Positions 50,445-59,232 of a stretch of 64,000 nucleotides of DNA are shown piece after piece. The notes below the pieces were generated by a model. That model was not told where the DNA came from. It made no database searches and was given only the letters and a program-made list of their open reading frames with translations. The DNA is taken from NCBI RefSeq assembly GCF_000020945.1, contig NC_011295.1, positions 1,054,001-1,118,000 on the forward strand. The letters run 5' to 3'. Origin of the DNA: Coprothermobacter proteolyticus DSM 5265 (GTDB lineage: Bacteria > Coprothermobacterota > Coprothermobacteria > Coprothermobacterales > Coprothermobacteraceae). Made by a program: the position numbers and the translations under genes. The first letter of the stretch is position 1; the number at the start of each line of letters is the position of its first letter.

Positions 50445-51994
50445 CCTAGATGGCATGCATTGAAATACCTTAAAACAGGACCAGCTAAGTAGAAAGAGCC
50501 TGCTACTAAAGTCGGCGTTGGTTCCTCTAAAGCTTCGTAAAGATTAGGCAGCGTAGGTATTCCAGGCAACTCAGTTAAAGCGCGGTCAGAAAACGGTGGG
50601 TAGTAAAAGATCTGACCACCAAGCCTTTTCAAATAACTCAACGCCACTTCATGGTCTTTCCCCTTAACCAAACCCAGAATGATACGCATTGGGTTTACTC
50701 CAAGATCGTTGATCGTTTCAACCAGACTCTTGAAAGCAGGTGCATTATGCCCACCGTCAACAATGAGAAGTGGATCTTTCCTGACTACTTGTATCCGTGC
50801 AGGCAACACAACATCACTCAATAATGAAAACTCAGGTTCTTTACCGGTAGCTGCTCTATAAGCTTCTCCAGCGAGCAGGGCGTTCCATATTTGATGCAAA
50901 CCAAGCATCCGTGTCCGAACTGTCCCCATTCCAGTCACGTATGCTTGTGTGCCATCCAGCGTAATTTGAGAATCTTCAATGCCGTATTTTGCCTGAACCA
51001 CAACGTCAGCATCCACACCTGGCAAAGGTTCCAACGAGATTACTGGACCTGATAGACTATTGAGAAGTTCCCTTAAGTAGAAATCATAATCAGGAAACAG
51101 GTCAAAGTGATCCATACCTAAGGCTGTTACCACACTTATATCGTGTTTTTTTACGTTTGTTGCGTCGTGCTGTGATTCAATACCTGTTTCAACCACGGCC
51201 CACTCTTTTTTCGCCTTTTCGAAAGCCAAGTAAGCCGCACCAGTAAGCACTTCAAACGGGGTCAGTTCCACATTAAGATCTTTAGCCACGGAGAGAACTT
51301 GCTGCTTGAAACTGCTTAGGTCTGCTTGCTTTCCGTCGATCATAACCATCTCCGCCGACGTACAAACAAAGGGAGACAAGAAAAGACCTACATTATTGTT
51401 AAAAAGCGCTGCAACCATGGCGGCTACTGAACCTTTTCCAGAAGAACCTGTAACATATATGGTTTTTACTTTTTCGTGGGGATTGCCCAGAGCCCCTAAA
51501 ACTCTCCGCAAATTTTCGTTCTTAAAACTTGTTGGCATGCGCGTGGTTAAGTCGTCGAGTAGTTCACAAGCGTTTTTCTTAAGTACTGGATGAGACCACT
51601 CAGGAAAAAACTGACAGAGAAGCTTCAAAAGAAAATCTCTGTTGTGAAGATCAGGATGAGGCACAGTCAAAACTTCGCTGTGCAAAACAAGATTATCATA
51701 GGTTAATATGTCGAGGTCTATTATGCGAGGCCCCCAGCGAATTTCTCTTGTTCTACCAAGCTTTTTCTCCACATCCAAGAGCGCCCTCAAGAGTTCTTCA
51801 GGCGTCAGTCCTGTATCACCTTTTCCTACAGCGTTCAGAAAAGTAGGCTGATCAACTTTGCCATATGGTGCTGTCTCTACCATCGGTGTTATGAACTGCC
51901 AACTTATAAATTCAGAGGTTAAATCAATTGCATTTCTTATGTGAGAAGCTCTATCCCCTAAGTTAGAACCAAAAGAAACATAAACGGTTGCCAT
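50441..51994 (-). CDS. FolK-FolC fusion: HPPK plus folylpolyglutamate/dihydrofolate synthase
   Basis: 517 aa in one frame. Residues 1-~155 are FolK (pyrophosphokinase): VSFGSNLGDRASHIRNAI, FLNAVGKGDTGLTPEELL, RWGPRIIDLDILTYDNL and VPHPDLHNRDF. Residues ~160-517 are FolC/Mur-ligase-like: VTGSSGKGSVAAM (ATP loop, usually TGTNGKGS), VVETGIESQHDATN, ALGMDHFDLF, RIQVVRKDPLLIVDGGHN. The FolC part is shorter than usual (about 360 versus 420 aa). Two folate steps on either side of FolP are thus joined. It lies 5 bp after folP. AAGGA precedes the ATG. Confidence 0.9.
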   Translation of the reverse strand: MATVYVSFGSNLGDRASHIRNAIDLTSEFISWQFITPMVETAPYGKVDQPTFLNAVGKGDTGLTPEELLRALLDVEKKLGRTREIRWGPRIIDLDILTYDNLVLHSEVLTVPHPDLHNRDFLLKLLCQFFPEWSHPVLKKNACELLDDLTTRMPTSFKNENLRRVLGALGNPHEKVKTIYVTGSSGKGSVAAMVAALFNNNVGLFLSPFVCTSAEMVMIDGKQADLSSFKQQVLSVAKDLNVELTPFEVLTGAAYLAFEKAKKEWAVVETGIESQHDATNVKKHDISVVTALGMDHFDLFPDYDFYLRELLNSLSGPVISLEPLPGVDADVVVQAKYGIEDSQITLDGTQAYVTGMGTVRTRMLGLHQIWNALLAGEAYRAATGKEPEFSLLSDVVLPARIQVVRKDPLLIVDGGHNAPAFKSLVETINDLGVNPMRIILGLVKGKDHEVALSYLKRLGGQIFYYPPFSDRALTELPGIPTLPNLYEALEEPTPTLVAGSFYLAGPVLRYFNACHLG

Positions 51995-51999
51995 GACGG

Positions 52000-53190
52000 T
52001 TAAATTCCTTCTCTTATAGCCTCGACAGCCTTGACGGCATCCACATTAGGCTTTGTATCATGGACACGAACGATGTGGACGCCTTTCCACGTCAGGTAGG
52101 AGGTCCAAGCTACAGTTCCGAAAAGCCTTTCCTCAGCAGGTACTCCTCCAAGGATTTTACCCATTGTACTTTTCCGGCTGTGTCCCACAAGCACTGGAAA
52201 ACCCAGTGTGAATAGCTCCTCGATGCGACGCAAAACTTCTAAGTTATGTTCAGGCAACTTTGCAAACCCAATGCCTGGGTCAAGGATTATTTGATTTTCC
52301 TTAATCCCCTTACTCAGCGCGTATTCAACCCGTTCAACAAAATACGTATGTAATTCCTTCATCAGATCATCGTAAGAAGCGTACTCCTGCATAGTAGCTG
52401 GAGTCCCTCTCATGTGCATTATTACCACCGGCACACCGTAATCAGCAATGACGTTGGCCATTTCTTTGTCAAACTGCAACCCGTAAATGTCATTGATTAG
52501 GTCTGCACCGTTCTCCAAAGCTTGTTTTGCTACTTCTGCACGGTACGTATCAACAGAAATGAAAAGCTTCACGCGTTCTCGTACTTGACGGAGCAACGGG
52601 ATTACACGTCTTAGCTCCTCATCTTCGCCAATCTCTGCAGCACCAGGTCTTGTGCTTGCTCCTCCTATGTCAATGAAAGCCGCCCCATTTTCCTCAGCAT
52701 CTACGGCGCGCTCCAGTCCTGTGTGAAGATCCACTCGAGAACCAGGGAAGAAAGAGTCAGGTGTAGCGTTCAATATGGTCATTACTTTAGTTCTTCTAAG
52801 CTCTAGAGTCCCATTTGGCATTGTCAAAACAAAAGTCCTAGCCTCTCTGTCCTCGAGGACAGACTTAATTTCGTCGGCAATTTGATTAAGACCCCAGTAT
52901 GGCATCCTTCTAAGTTTGTCAACTAGGCATTTGAGCTGCCGCACATTTGCCAATATGAGCACCGAAGATTTTTCAACCTTTCCAGTGATGACATGTTTAT
53001 GGACAGCGGCATCAGCTCCACAGGAAAGACACTCTTGTTTTATCACCGAAGCCGCTGGATAATACACTTCGTCAATCCACACTCGAAGGTGACTATCTTT
53101 ATCAAGGAAGATGCCATAGCTGGCAGGATCGCTGCCAATCTGATTTAAGAGCTCCCTAAGGTCAACATCCTTGGAAATCAATCGAACCAT
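52000..53190 (-). CDS. folP: Dihydropteroate synthase with N-terminal extension
   Basis: 396 aa. DHPS core from about residue 128: VMTILNATPDSFFPGSR, DIGGASTRPGA, VDTYRAEVAKQAL, INDIYGL, MHMRGTP, DPGIGFAK, VLVGHSRKS and VRVHDTKPN. It condenses DHPP with p-aminobenzoate. The ~125-residue N-terminal extension (IKQECLSCGADAAVHKHVI, LANVRQLKCLVDKLRRMPYWGL) resembles that of clostridial DHPSs. Start set at ATG 53190, not the open frame at 53208: TATAAT (53203-53198) predicts transcription starting one base before this ATG. Confidence 0.93.
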   Translation of the reverse strand: MVRLISKDVDLRELLNQIGSDPASYGIFLDKDSHLRVWIDEVYYPAASVIKQECLSCGADAAVHKHVITGKVEKSSVLILANVRQLKCLVDKLRRMPYWGLNQIADEIKSVLEDREARTFVLTMPNGTLELRRTKVMTILNATPDSFFPGSRVDLHTGLERAVDAEENGAAFIDIGGASTRPGAAEIGEDEELRRVIPLLRQVRERVKLFISVDTYRAEVAKQALENGADLINDIYGLQFDKEMANVIADYGVPVVIMHMRGTPATMQEYASYDDLMKELHTYFVERVEYALSKGIKENQIILDPGIGFAKLPEHNLEVLRRIEELFTLGFPVLVGHSRKSTMGKILGGVPAEERLFGTVAWTSYLTWKGVHIVRVHDTKPNVDAVKAVEAIREGI

Positions 53191-53197
53191 GGCTACT

Positions 53198-53223
53198 ATT
53201 ATATACAAGACCGCTGATAAAAT
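53198..53223. promoter_or_regulatory. Divergent leaderless promoters (folP / CofE-like gene)
   Basis: Minus strand TATAAT (53203-53198), 1-nt leader to folP. Plus strand TGA TAAAAT (extended -10; hexamer 53218-53223), 2-nt leader to ATG 53232. Neither start has a Shine-Dalgarno site. Confidence 0.6.
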
Positions 53224-53231
53224 AAGAACAT

Positions 53232-54569
53232 ATGGTGATCAATTTTCTAGGTAGGATTTTGGATTTTTTCGGTTTCAAACGCAAAGCCATGGCACTTTTC
53301 TCATGGGATCCAGGTAATGATTACACTAGCTTCTGGGGAGCGATTTACCTTGTTTTGAACAATCGGTCCGACTTGGCAATGGAAATATTGGAAAAGAAAG
53401 TCCAGAGGAACAACTATTACAGATGCAAGAGGCTTTTAGCCACACTATATCTAAGAGAAAACCCAAAAAAGGCAGAAGCTTTATACCAAAGACCGTCAAA
53501 TATGTGGGAAGAAATTTACTTAGGAGATATTAGATATTACTTTCTAAATGATGTTGGCGGTGCTCTGGATGCATGGCAAAGCGCTTTTGAAAAAGTAGAT
53601 TGGAATACTGCCCGAGAATGGGACAACCCAGCGAGGAATCTTCTTAAACGACTGTACATGGTAACGAAAGACGCAGAATTCTTAGAAAAATGGGCTGAGC
53701 TGGATGTGGATAATTTTAGGCAATCACAAATGGCCGACTACATAAAACTTCTTTACAAGAAGGGCGAAAAAGAAAGAGCTCAAGAAACGCTCAACGTGTG
53801 CATGTATCTGTACCGAGAAGATCCTATTTTGACCAGAGTAGCCGAAGAACTGAACTTAGAAGTTCCTTACTACAAAAAGAAGAAACCTCAGGTAGAAAAC
53901 GCCGTTAGAAAACCATTAAACGCAGGGCTTCTAAAAGAAGATACTGACCCTGAAACCTTAATAAAGGCTATCCATGAGCTTCATCCAGATGCGATTATTA
54001 CATTGGCTTCTTCAGTTCTGACTATTATGCAAGGAACCCTCCTTTGGGCAGGCACGTTTAAACCTTGCTGGCTTGCACGAACTCTGGGCCCATTTACGGA
54101 GCACGCGAAAGGTCCATTGATCCACTTCTATACATATCCCATAGTTGCCGATTGGAAATTGCAAGCATATTTGGAGCTCAGTGGTACCATTCCTGTACTG
54201 TTTGGCACCTTGATAGCTGCTATTGGAAAGCTTTTCGGGCAATCTGGATGGTTTTACAGAGTCATAGGACCAGTAGCCAAAGCAGTAGACAGCGACAAAA
54301 TAGCACCTTACGATAGCTGCTTGGTACCTGGCCCATTGAATGCAAAGGTCTTCACATCGCAGCTATGTAGCCAAAACATACCTTTTGCCATTGTTGATGT
54401 TAACTCAGTATTCGGAGCTGAAGTAGTAGAATGCTGCAAAGGGTTAGACAAAAGATGGATTGAAGGTGCCTTATCGGACAACCCTGCGGGTAACGATGAA
54501 TCCATGACCCCCGTAGTACTGCTCTGGCAGAAAGACCACGTAGAGGAATTGGAACATGAAAGCTTTTAG
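53232..54569 (+). CDS. Fusion of a helical (TPR-like) region with a CofE/F420-ligase-like domain
   Basis: 445 aa. Residues ~1-230 look like short helical repeats (AIYLVLNNRSDLAMEILEKKVQRNNYYRCKRLLATLYL, DVGGALDAWQSAFEK, KGEKERAQETLNVCMYLY). Residues ~240-445 resemble the F420-0:gamma-glutamyl ligase-like proteins of Firmicutes: QGTLLWAGTFKPCWLARTL, GTLIAAIGKLFGQSGWFYRVIG, IAPYDSCLVPGPLNAKVF, FAIVDVNSVFGAEVVECC, DNPAGNDESMTPVVLLW. Whether it ligates anything, and whether F420 exists in this organism, is not shown. Near-leaderless start. Overlaps the acylphosphatase gene. Confidence 0.65.
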   Translation: MVINFLGRILDFFGFKRKAMALFSWDPGNDYTSFWGAIYLVLNNRSDLAMEILEKKVQRNNYYRCKRLLATLYLRENPKKAEALYQRPSNMWEEIYLGDIRYYFLNDVGGALDAWQSAFEKVDWNTAREWDNPARNLLKRLYMVTKDAEFLEKWAELDVDNFRQSQMADYIKLLYKKGEKERAQETLNVCMYLYREDPILTRVAEELNLEVPYYKKKKPQVENAVRKPLNAGLLKEDTDPETLIKAIHELHPDAIITLASSVLTIMQGTLLWAGTFKPCWLARTLGPFTEHAKGPLIHFYTYPIVADWKLQAYLELSGTIPVLFGTLIAAIGKLFGQSGWFYRVIGPVAKAVDSDKIAPYDSCLVPGPLNAKVFTSQLCSQNIPFAIVDVNSVFGAEVVECCKGLDKRWIEGALSDNPAGNDESMTPVVLLWQKDHVEELEHESF

Positions 54570-54831
54570 GGCCATTGTAAGAGGTTATGTACAAGGGGTT
54601 GGTTTTAGATACTCTGCCGTAAGAATGGCCGATAAAATCGGCAACATAACAGGTTATATAAGAAATTTACCCAATGGCACTATTGAAGTAGTCGCAGAGG
54701 GGCCAGAAGAAGAACTCAAGGAGTTTCTAAACTGGTTACACCACGGACCAAGCAGTGCTATTGTAGAACGTGTGGACGTTGAATACCAACCTTATACAGG
54801 GCAATACAAAAGTTTTATAGTGAAATTTTAA
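54556..54831 (+). CDS. acyP: Acylphosphatase
   Basis: 91 aa. IVRGYVQGVGFRYSA contains the catalytic arginine; YIRNLPNGTIEVVAEG contains the catalytic asparagine. It hydrolyses carboxyl-phosphate bonds such as acetyl phosphate. GAGGA lies 8 nt ahead of the ATG, inside the end of the preceding gene (14-base overlap). Confidence 0.95.
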   Translation: MKAFRAIVRGYVQGVGFRYSAVRMADKIGNITGYIRNLPNGTIEVVAEGPEEELKEFLNWLHHGPSSAIVERVDVEYQPYTGQYKSFIVKF

Positions 54832-54849
54832 TATGTGGGAGGGGTGTAT

Positions 54850-56343
54850 GTGAACGGTAATCTTATGATTCTCGTAAGTTTGTTAGTTGGATTAGCGTTT
54901 GGCTTATTGTTAGGGTTTTTGATTTGGAAACAAAGAGTACCGAAAGACATTTCCACTTATTTCAACTACCTTGGTAATCTGGATTTAACTCTGCACAAGC
55001 CAGTAACTACCACGTTTTGGAGTCGTTTCTTGGACTCCCTTGACAAACTAGTCCAAAAAATCAGATTGTTTGTGAGAGATACATTCTTCGCCTTCAGAGA
55101 TGCCACGTCCAACGTTCACCAGGCACAGTTTCTGCTGGAGGATTCTATGAAGCTCGCTTATGGAAATATGGAAGCGGCAGAAGAGATAGCAGACAAAGTA
55201 CAAGCGCTGGCAGCAAGTGGGGAAGAGTTAAGTGCTAGTACTGAGGAACTGGCAGCTTCAAGCAGTAATGTGTACGATAGCACTGTTCAACTGGACGGGC
55301 TATCTCAAAGAATAAAGGAACACGTAGAAGAACAAATCAAGAACATTTCTAATACCATTGAAAGTTTCGATCAAGTTTTTTCCAAAGTTACTTCGGTACA
55401 GCAGGAAATTGATCAATTGGAAAATCTCTCCCAACATATTTCTGGCATAGTTGAAGCTATTTCAGATATTTCGGAACAAACAAACCTTTTGGCACTAAAT
55501 GCCGCTATTGAGGCGGCAAGAGCTGGAGAAGCTGGAAAAGGCTTTGCAGTAGTTGCTGATGAAGTAAGAAAACTGGCAGAAAAAAGTAAGGACGCAGCTG
55601 AAGAAATCGCAACTCAGCTAAAGAACTTTTCAAATACTGTTGGCTCAGCAGTAGAATCCGTGCAAACCGTATTAGAGTTAATCACCAACATGGGCGATAC
55701 CACAAGAGTTCTTTCTAACAGCCTCAACGTCATACTCTCTAGCGTGCAGGAAATTTCAAGTTCTGTGGCTGAAGTGAGTAATAACGTAAAAGAACAGGAT
55801 AGAGCAACTTCCCAAGCTGCCATAACTGTTCAATCGTTAGCGGAAGACACGGCCAAAGTTGCCGAGCTTTCGGAAGCTCTGAAGAATGCCATGACACAAC
55901 TGCAAAGGCACTTGCAGACTGTGTACAAACAGAATTCCACTGCGGCAACCCGGCTCAGAGATGGCATGTTAAGTTGCCTTGATTTCAAGGCTCTTACCGA
56001 GGAAGAAACCAAGCAAATGTTTGCCGAAGCCGTCCAATACCACAAAGATTGGCTAAACCAAATCCTAGACACAATAACATCTGGGAAAGTATGGACCTCC
56101 ATTGTTGACCCTCATTTCTGCATATTCGGGCTATTTTATGACGTGGCCACACCGAGATCTCAATACGAAGATCTATGGCCACGCATCGGTGAAGCACATG
56201 AAAAACTACACAGCACGGCTGCTCAACTGAAAAAAGCGTACGAAGATGGGAACAAGGAAATGGCCTTGTCGCTTCGCAAACAACTTGAAAAGGAGTCCGA
56301 AGAACTTACAAGACTTCTTAATGAGGTCCTTAAGCGTTTCTAG
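54850..56343 (+). CDS. Methyl-accepting chemotaxis-type receptor with C-terminal CZB domain
   Basis: About 497 aa. One N-terminal TM helix ([21 protein letters not shown]) and no extracytoplasmic sensor. A signalling domain with the invariant tip [36 protein letters not shown]. The C-terminal ~110 residues carry the chemoreceptor zinc-binding pattern: H in [12 protein letters not shown] in [12 protein letters not shown] and H..LH in [12 protein letters not shown] domains sense zinc or oxidants from inside the cell. Start at GTG 54850, 7 nt after GGGAGG. It is 13 bp ahead of the ECF sigma gene. Confidence 0.9.
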   Translation: MNGNLMILVSLLVGLAFGLLLGFLIWKQRVPKDISTYFNYLGNLDLTLHKPVTTTFWSRFLDSLDKLVQKIRLFVRDTFFAFRDATSNVHQAQFLLEDSMKLAYGNMEAAEEIADKVQALAASGEELSASTEELAASSSNVYDSTVQLDGLSQRIKEHVEEQIKNISNTIESFDQVFSKVTSVQQEIDQLENLSQHISGIVEAISDISEQTNLLALNAAIEAARAGEAGKGFAVVADEVRKLAEKSKDAAEEIATQLKNFSNTVGSAVESVQTVLELITNMGDTTRVLSNSLNVILSSVQEISSSVAEVSNNVKEQDRATSQAAITVQSLAEDTAKVAELSEALKNAMTQLQRHLQTVYKQNSTAATRLRDGMLSCLDFKALTEEETKQMFAEAVQYHKDWLNQILDTITSGKVWTSIVDPHFCIFGLFYDVATPRSQYEDLWPRIGEAHEKLHSTAAQLKKAYEDGNKEMALSLRKQLEKESEELTRLLNEVLKRF

Positions 56344-56356
56344 CTAGAAGATTCTT

Positions 56357-56881
56357 ATGCCTGAAATAAACTGGCAGCATTTGTTCTCAGATGAGGTCTT
56401 GTATCAACGTATAAAGTTTTTTCTCCTTGGGTCTGTCAAGAATATGGATGTTGCAGAAGAGCTCACACAGGAGACCATGGCAAAGGCATGGGAAAAGCGA
56501 CTCACTCTAAAGAATATCGAAAAAATGGAAGCCTGGCTGTTTGCAATTGCTAGGAATGTGCTCATGGACTACTACCGTCATAAAGGCCTACTTATCGAGG
56601 AAGAAGATGAACAATGGGAAAGCAACGTTGCAGCTTGCTCATCTCAAAATCAAGAAGAATTCATGGATCTGCATGATGCTCTAGATAAGTTACCAGCGCC
56701 TCAAAAACTAGTCATCGAACTGAGGTTTTTTAAGAACTATACTGTGCAGGAAACGGCACAGATAATGGGAAAAACTCCTCAGGCGGTGAAAATGCTTCAA
56801 TACAGAGCCCTAAGAGCACTTAGGGACTATGTGAAACCTTTTGATGAGTTGGAGCGTCTTAACAATGATGGAGAATATTAA
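56357..56881 (+). CDS. ECF-type RNA polymerase sigma factor
   Basis: 174 aa. Region 2 (VAEELTQETMAKAWEKRLTLKNIEKMEAWLFAIARNVLMDYYRHK) and region 4 (LDKLPAPQKLVIELRFFKNYTVQETAQIMGKTPQAVKMLQYRALRALRDY) are intact; region 3 is absent, as in ECF factors. It would redirect RNA polymerase to a small regulon. It sits between the receptor and a membrane protein that could be its anti-sigma factor. Only a weak AGAAG precedes the ATG. Confidence 0.93.
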   Translation: MPEINWQHLFSDEVLYQRIKFFLLGSVKNMDVAEELTQETMAKAWEKRLTLKNIEKMEAWLFAIARNVLMDYYRHKGLLIEEEDEQWESNVAACSSQNQEEFMDLHDALDKLPAPQKLVIELRFFKNYTVQETAQIMGKTPQAVKMLQYRALRALRDYVKPFDELERLNNDGEY

Positions 56882-57515
56882 GGCATTTCTACTCAACACA
56901 ATCTTAGAATCCATAGAAAAACACCAGCAAATCGTATTGCCCTGGTGGTGGGTATTCTTACCCACTTCATGGAAAAAAGAATTCAGCGAGCTCCTAATAG
57001 TAGCTATTCCTCTAATAAAAACTAGCCCAGAGCAAAGTTACGGTAGAACAGTTCAATACAGCACAGGAGTACTTGGGACAATTATTGCCACAACGCTTGC
57101 ATTGTTTCTCTTCACCAATACCTTCGCTCATATGACCCCACTGACCATGGTTTACAAAACAGCAGGGAACGGACAACAGCGGCTAGAAAGCACTTTCGAA
57201 TCGCCCTTTGAAACTTCCGGACTTGGCTTACAGGAAGTAGTAATACCCTCAACCTTATATCAAATAAATGCACCTACAAACGAACTTCAAGCATTACTCG
57301 AGGAACTGAATGCTATCCCAGTTCCAGATTACCTTAACCATGAGGGATGGATCGTAGATCAAAAAAGGTTACTTGGGGCATTACAGTACCGCACCTTAAG
57401 TCCAGGCTGGTATTTCTCAGCGACGTCAACTTCCATAGACAGTGTTTTCAACTCGTTCTTAACAAACACTGGATTTGAGGATCCTGTTTTAGTAGTTGAA
57501 ACAAAAAGGCCTTAA
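56865..57515 (+). CDS. Membrane protein, candidate anti-sigma factor
   Basis: About 216 aa, not recognised by sequence. Residues ~1-65 are cytoplasmic by hydropathy, a single TM helix follows (TGVLGTIIATTLALFLFTNTF), and the remaining ~120 residues are outside. This topology and the 17-base overlap with the sigma gene fit an anti-sigma factor, but the HXXXCXXC zinc-binding anti-sigma motif is absent. Start taken at the ATG pair 56865/56868, about 10 nt after GGAG; the frame is open to 56841. Confidence 0.6.
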   Translation: MMENIKAFLLNTILESIEKHQQIVLPWWWVFLPTSWKKEFSELLIVAIPLIKTSPEQSYGRTVQYSTGVLGTIIATTLALFLFTNTFAHMTPLTMVYKTAGNGQQRLESTFESPFETSGLGLQEVVIPSTLYQINAPTNELQALLEELNAIPVPDYLNHEGWIVDQKRLLGALQYRTLSPGWYFSATSTSIDSVFNSFLTNTGFEDPVLVVETKRP

Positions 57516-57537
57516 TCTATGTATACAAAAACAACTT

Positions 57538-57595
57538 TTAGTTATTTAGAATAAGGACTATTCAGCAGTTCTTTGCAATCAACGTGAATAACTAA
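57538..57595. repeat. Nested inverted repeats upstream of the radical SAM gene
   Basis: TTAGTTATT (57538-57546) is complementary to AATAACTAA (57587-57595). Inside lies GAATA AGGAC TATTC. It is followed by TATAAT at about 57610. It could be an operator or the terminator of the sigma operon; no T-run supports the latter. Confidence 0.4.
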
Positions 57596-57638
57596 CATAT
57601 TTAAGGGTATATAATCCATAAGAGAGGTGGTGAAGAGT

Positions 57639-59072
57639 ATGTCATTGAAAACATCAGCTATGGGTACTGCTTTGAAATATACATTAAGGTATGTGAAGCA
57701 GAACCCAGAGGAGAATTTAACGAAGATCCTTAACCTGGCGGAATCACTTTTCCCAGAGAGGTATAAGGAGAATTTGCGGGTTGCAAGAACTTATCTCGAA
57801 CCAGGTGGAGTATACCACCCTCTCATTATGAGAGTGTTCAATGAGGTCGATCCTGTTTTCTTGGAACGTCTTGCTTACAATTTCTTTATTAACCAATTAG
57901 CTATCGGCGTACAAAAGCAAATTGACACCGAAAAGAAATATGGTTTTCCTGGCCCTTTCACGATTTTGATAAGCCCTACTATGAGATGTAATTTGTCTTG
58001 TGTAGGCTGTTATGCCGGCTTGTATACCCGCGAGGACGACATGCCCCCTGAATTATTTGACCGCATAATCAGGGAAGGCGAAGAACTTGGCACTTACCTG
58101 TATACCATTTTGGGTGGAGAGCCATTTGTTTACCCTCACTTGTTTGAAGTGGCCAAGAACCATCCAGATGTGGTATTTCACACGTTCACTAACGGTACTT
58201 TGCTTACGAACCCCAAAATGATCGAACAACTTAAGGAAGTTGGCAACATTGTTCCCGTTATATCCATAGAAGGTTGGGAAAAAGAAACTGATCAGCGCCG
58301 AGGTGCTGGCATGTTTGCTAACATTGTTAAGGTTATGGACACACTTAAAGCCAATGGTATCCCCTTTGGTGTATCGATTACTTATACCCGCCTCAATGCT
58401 GACACAGTTACCTCCGATGAGTTTTATGATTTTCTTATCGACAAGGGAGCCTTGTTTGGATGGTATTTCCTGTTCATGCCCGTAGGCAAAGACCCAGATA
58501 CCAGCTTGATGCCCACGCCTGAGCAACGTAAGAAACTTTACGAAACTGTTCAGCGCGTTAGATTGGAAAAACCTTTGTTCATGATGGACTTCTGGGGCGA
58601 CGCACCTTACGTTGGCGGTTGTATCGCAGGAGGACGCCGCTACATTCATATTAACTCTAAGGGGGATGTGGAGCCGTGTATCTTTGTTCACTTCTCCACT
58701 GACAACATCAAAGAAAAATCACTCAAAGAGGCACTAAGTAGCGATTTCATGAAAGCCATAAGAGCACACCAACCCTTCGACGACAACCTACTTCTACCGT
58801 GCCAGATCATCGACAACCCGGACAAACTCAGAGAAATTGTTGAGAAAACACATCCAAAGCCAACTCACGAGGGTGCAGAAGTTATAGTAGTTGACGACAG
58901 TATAAAGAGTTTCCTTGACGACTACAGCAAGCAGGTAAAAGAAGTCTTTGACGGAATTTGGAAGGAACGCTATCTAACTAACCCTGCTATTAAGGGTTAC
59001 GCGGAGAAACTTTATCAAGAACGAGAGCAAAAGCTAAAGAAGTTTGAGGAAGAGCACAAAGAAGATACATAG
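57639..59072 (+). CDS. Radical SAM protein with SPASM-like C-terminus
   Basis: 477 aa. An N-terminal ~95-residue helical region (NPEENLTKILNLAESLFPERY) precedes the radical SAM core ISPTMRCNLSCVGCYAGLY (CX3CX2C), LGGEPFVYPHLFEV and VISIEGWEKETDQRRG. The C-terminal half carries GGCIAGGRRYIHINSKGDVEPCIFVHF and a late cysteine (LLPCQIIDN), as in SPASM/twitch auxiliary-cluster enzymes. The product is unknown; no peptide substrate gene is adjacent. ATG 57639 follows GAGG by 11 nt. Monocistronic, with its own terminator. Confidence 0.85.
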   Translation: MSLKTSAMGTALKYTLRYVKQNPEENLTKILNLAESLFPERYKENLRVARTYLEPGGVYHPLIMRVFNEVDPVFLERLAYNFFINQLAIGVQKQIDTEKKYGFPGPFTILISPTMRCNLSCVGCYAGLYTREDDMPPELFDRIIREGEELGTYLYTILGGEPFVYPHLFEVAKNHPDVVFHTFTNGTLLTNPKMIEQLKEVGNIVPVISIEGWEKETDQRRGAGMFANIVKVMDTLKANGIPFGVSITYTRLNADTVTSDEFYDFLIDKGALFGWYFLFMPVGKDPDTSLMPTPEQRKKLYETVQRVRLEKPLFMMDFWGDAPYVGGCIAGGRRYIHINSKGDVEPCIFVHFSTDNIKEKSLKEALSSDFMKAIRAHQPFDDNLLLPCQIIDNPDKLREIVEKTHPKPTHEGAEVIVVDDSIKSFLDDYSKQVKEVFDGIWKERYLTNPAIKGYAEKLYQEREQKLKKFEEEHKEDT

Positions 59073-59091
59073 TTCAAGCAATGTGTTTGGC

Positions 59092-59124
59092 GAAGCCACC
59101 CAAAAAGAGGGTGGCTTCTTTTTT
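59092..59124 (+). terminator. Intrinsic terminator after the radical SAM gene
   Basis: GAAGCCACCC and GGGTGGCTTC form a 10-bp stem with loop AAAAAGA, followed by T6. Confidence 0.93.
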
Positions 59125-59181
59125 GGATGTCCCTGCTTAGCAATTCATTCAATCGAATGCTTCGCGTAGAACCATAAATGC

Positions 59182-59214
59182 TAAAATAGGCAATGAACGT
59201 GAAACCGATTTCAC
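59182..59214 (+). promoter_or_regulatory. nfnAB promoter with operator-like palindrome
   Basis: TGC TAAAAT (hexamer 59182-59187) is an extended -10; transcription should start near 59194. GTGAAA CCGA TTTCAC (59199-59214) is a perfect inverted repeat just downstream, suited to a repressor. GGAGG precedes the ATG by 7 nt. Confidence 0.55.
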
Positions 59215-59232
59215 ATATACGGAGGCTCATGC

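Noticed and set aside
58053-58691. 212-codon open frame on the minus strand
   Set aside because: It is antisense to the radical SAM gene with its intact cluster motif; no promoter or ribosome site is present.
59199-59214. Canonical Rex operator
   Set aside because: The half-sites are right, but the spacing between GTGAA and TTCAC is six, not four; kept only as a possible variant.
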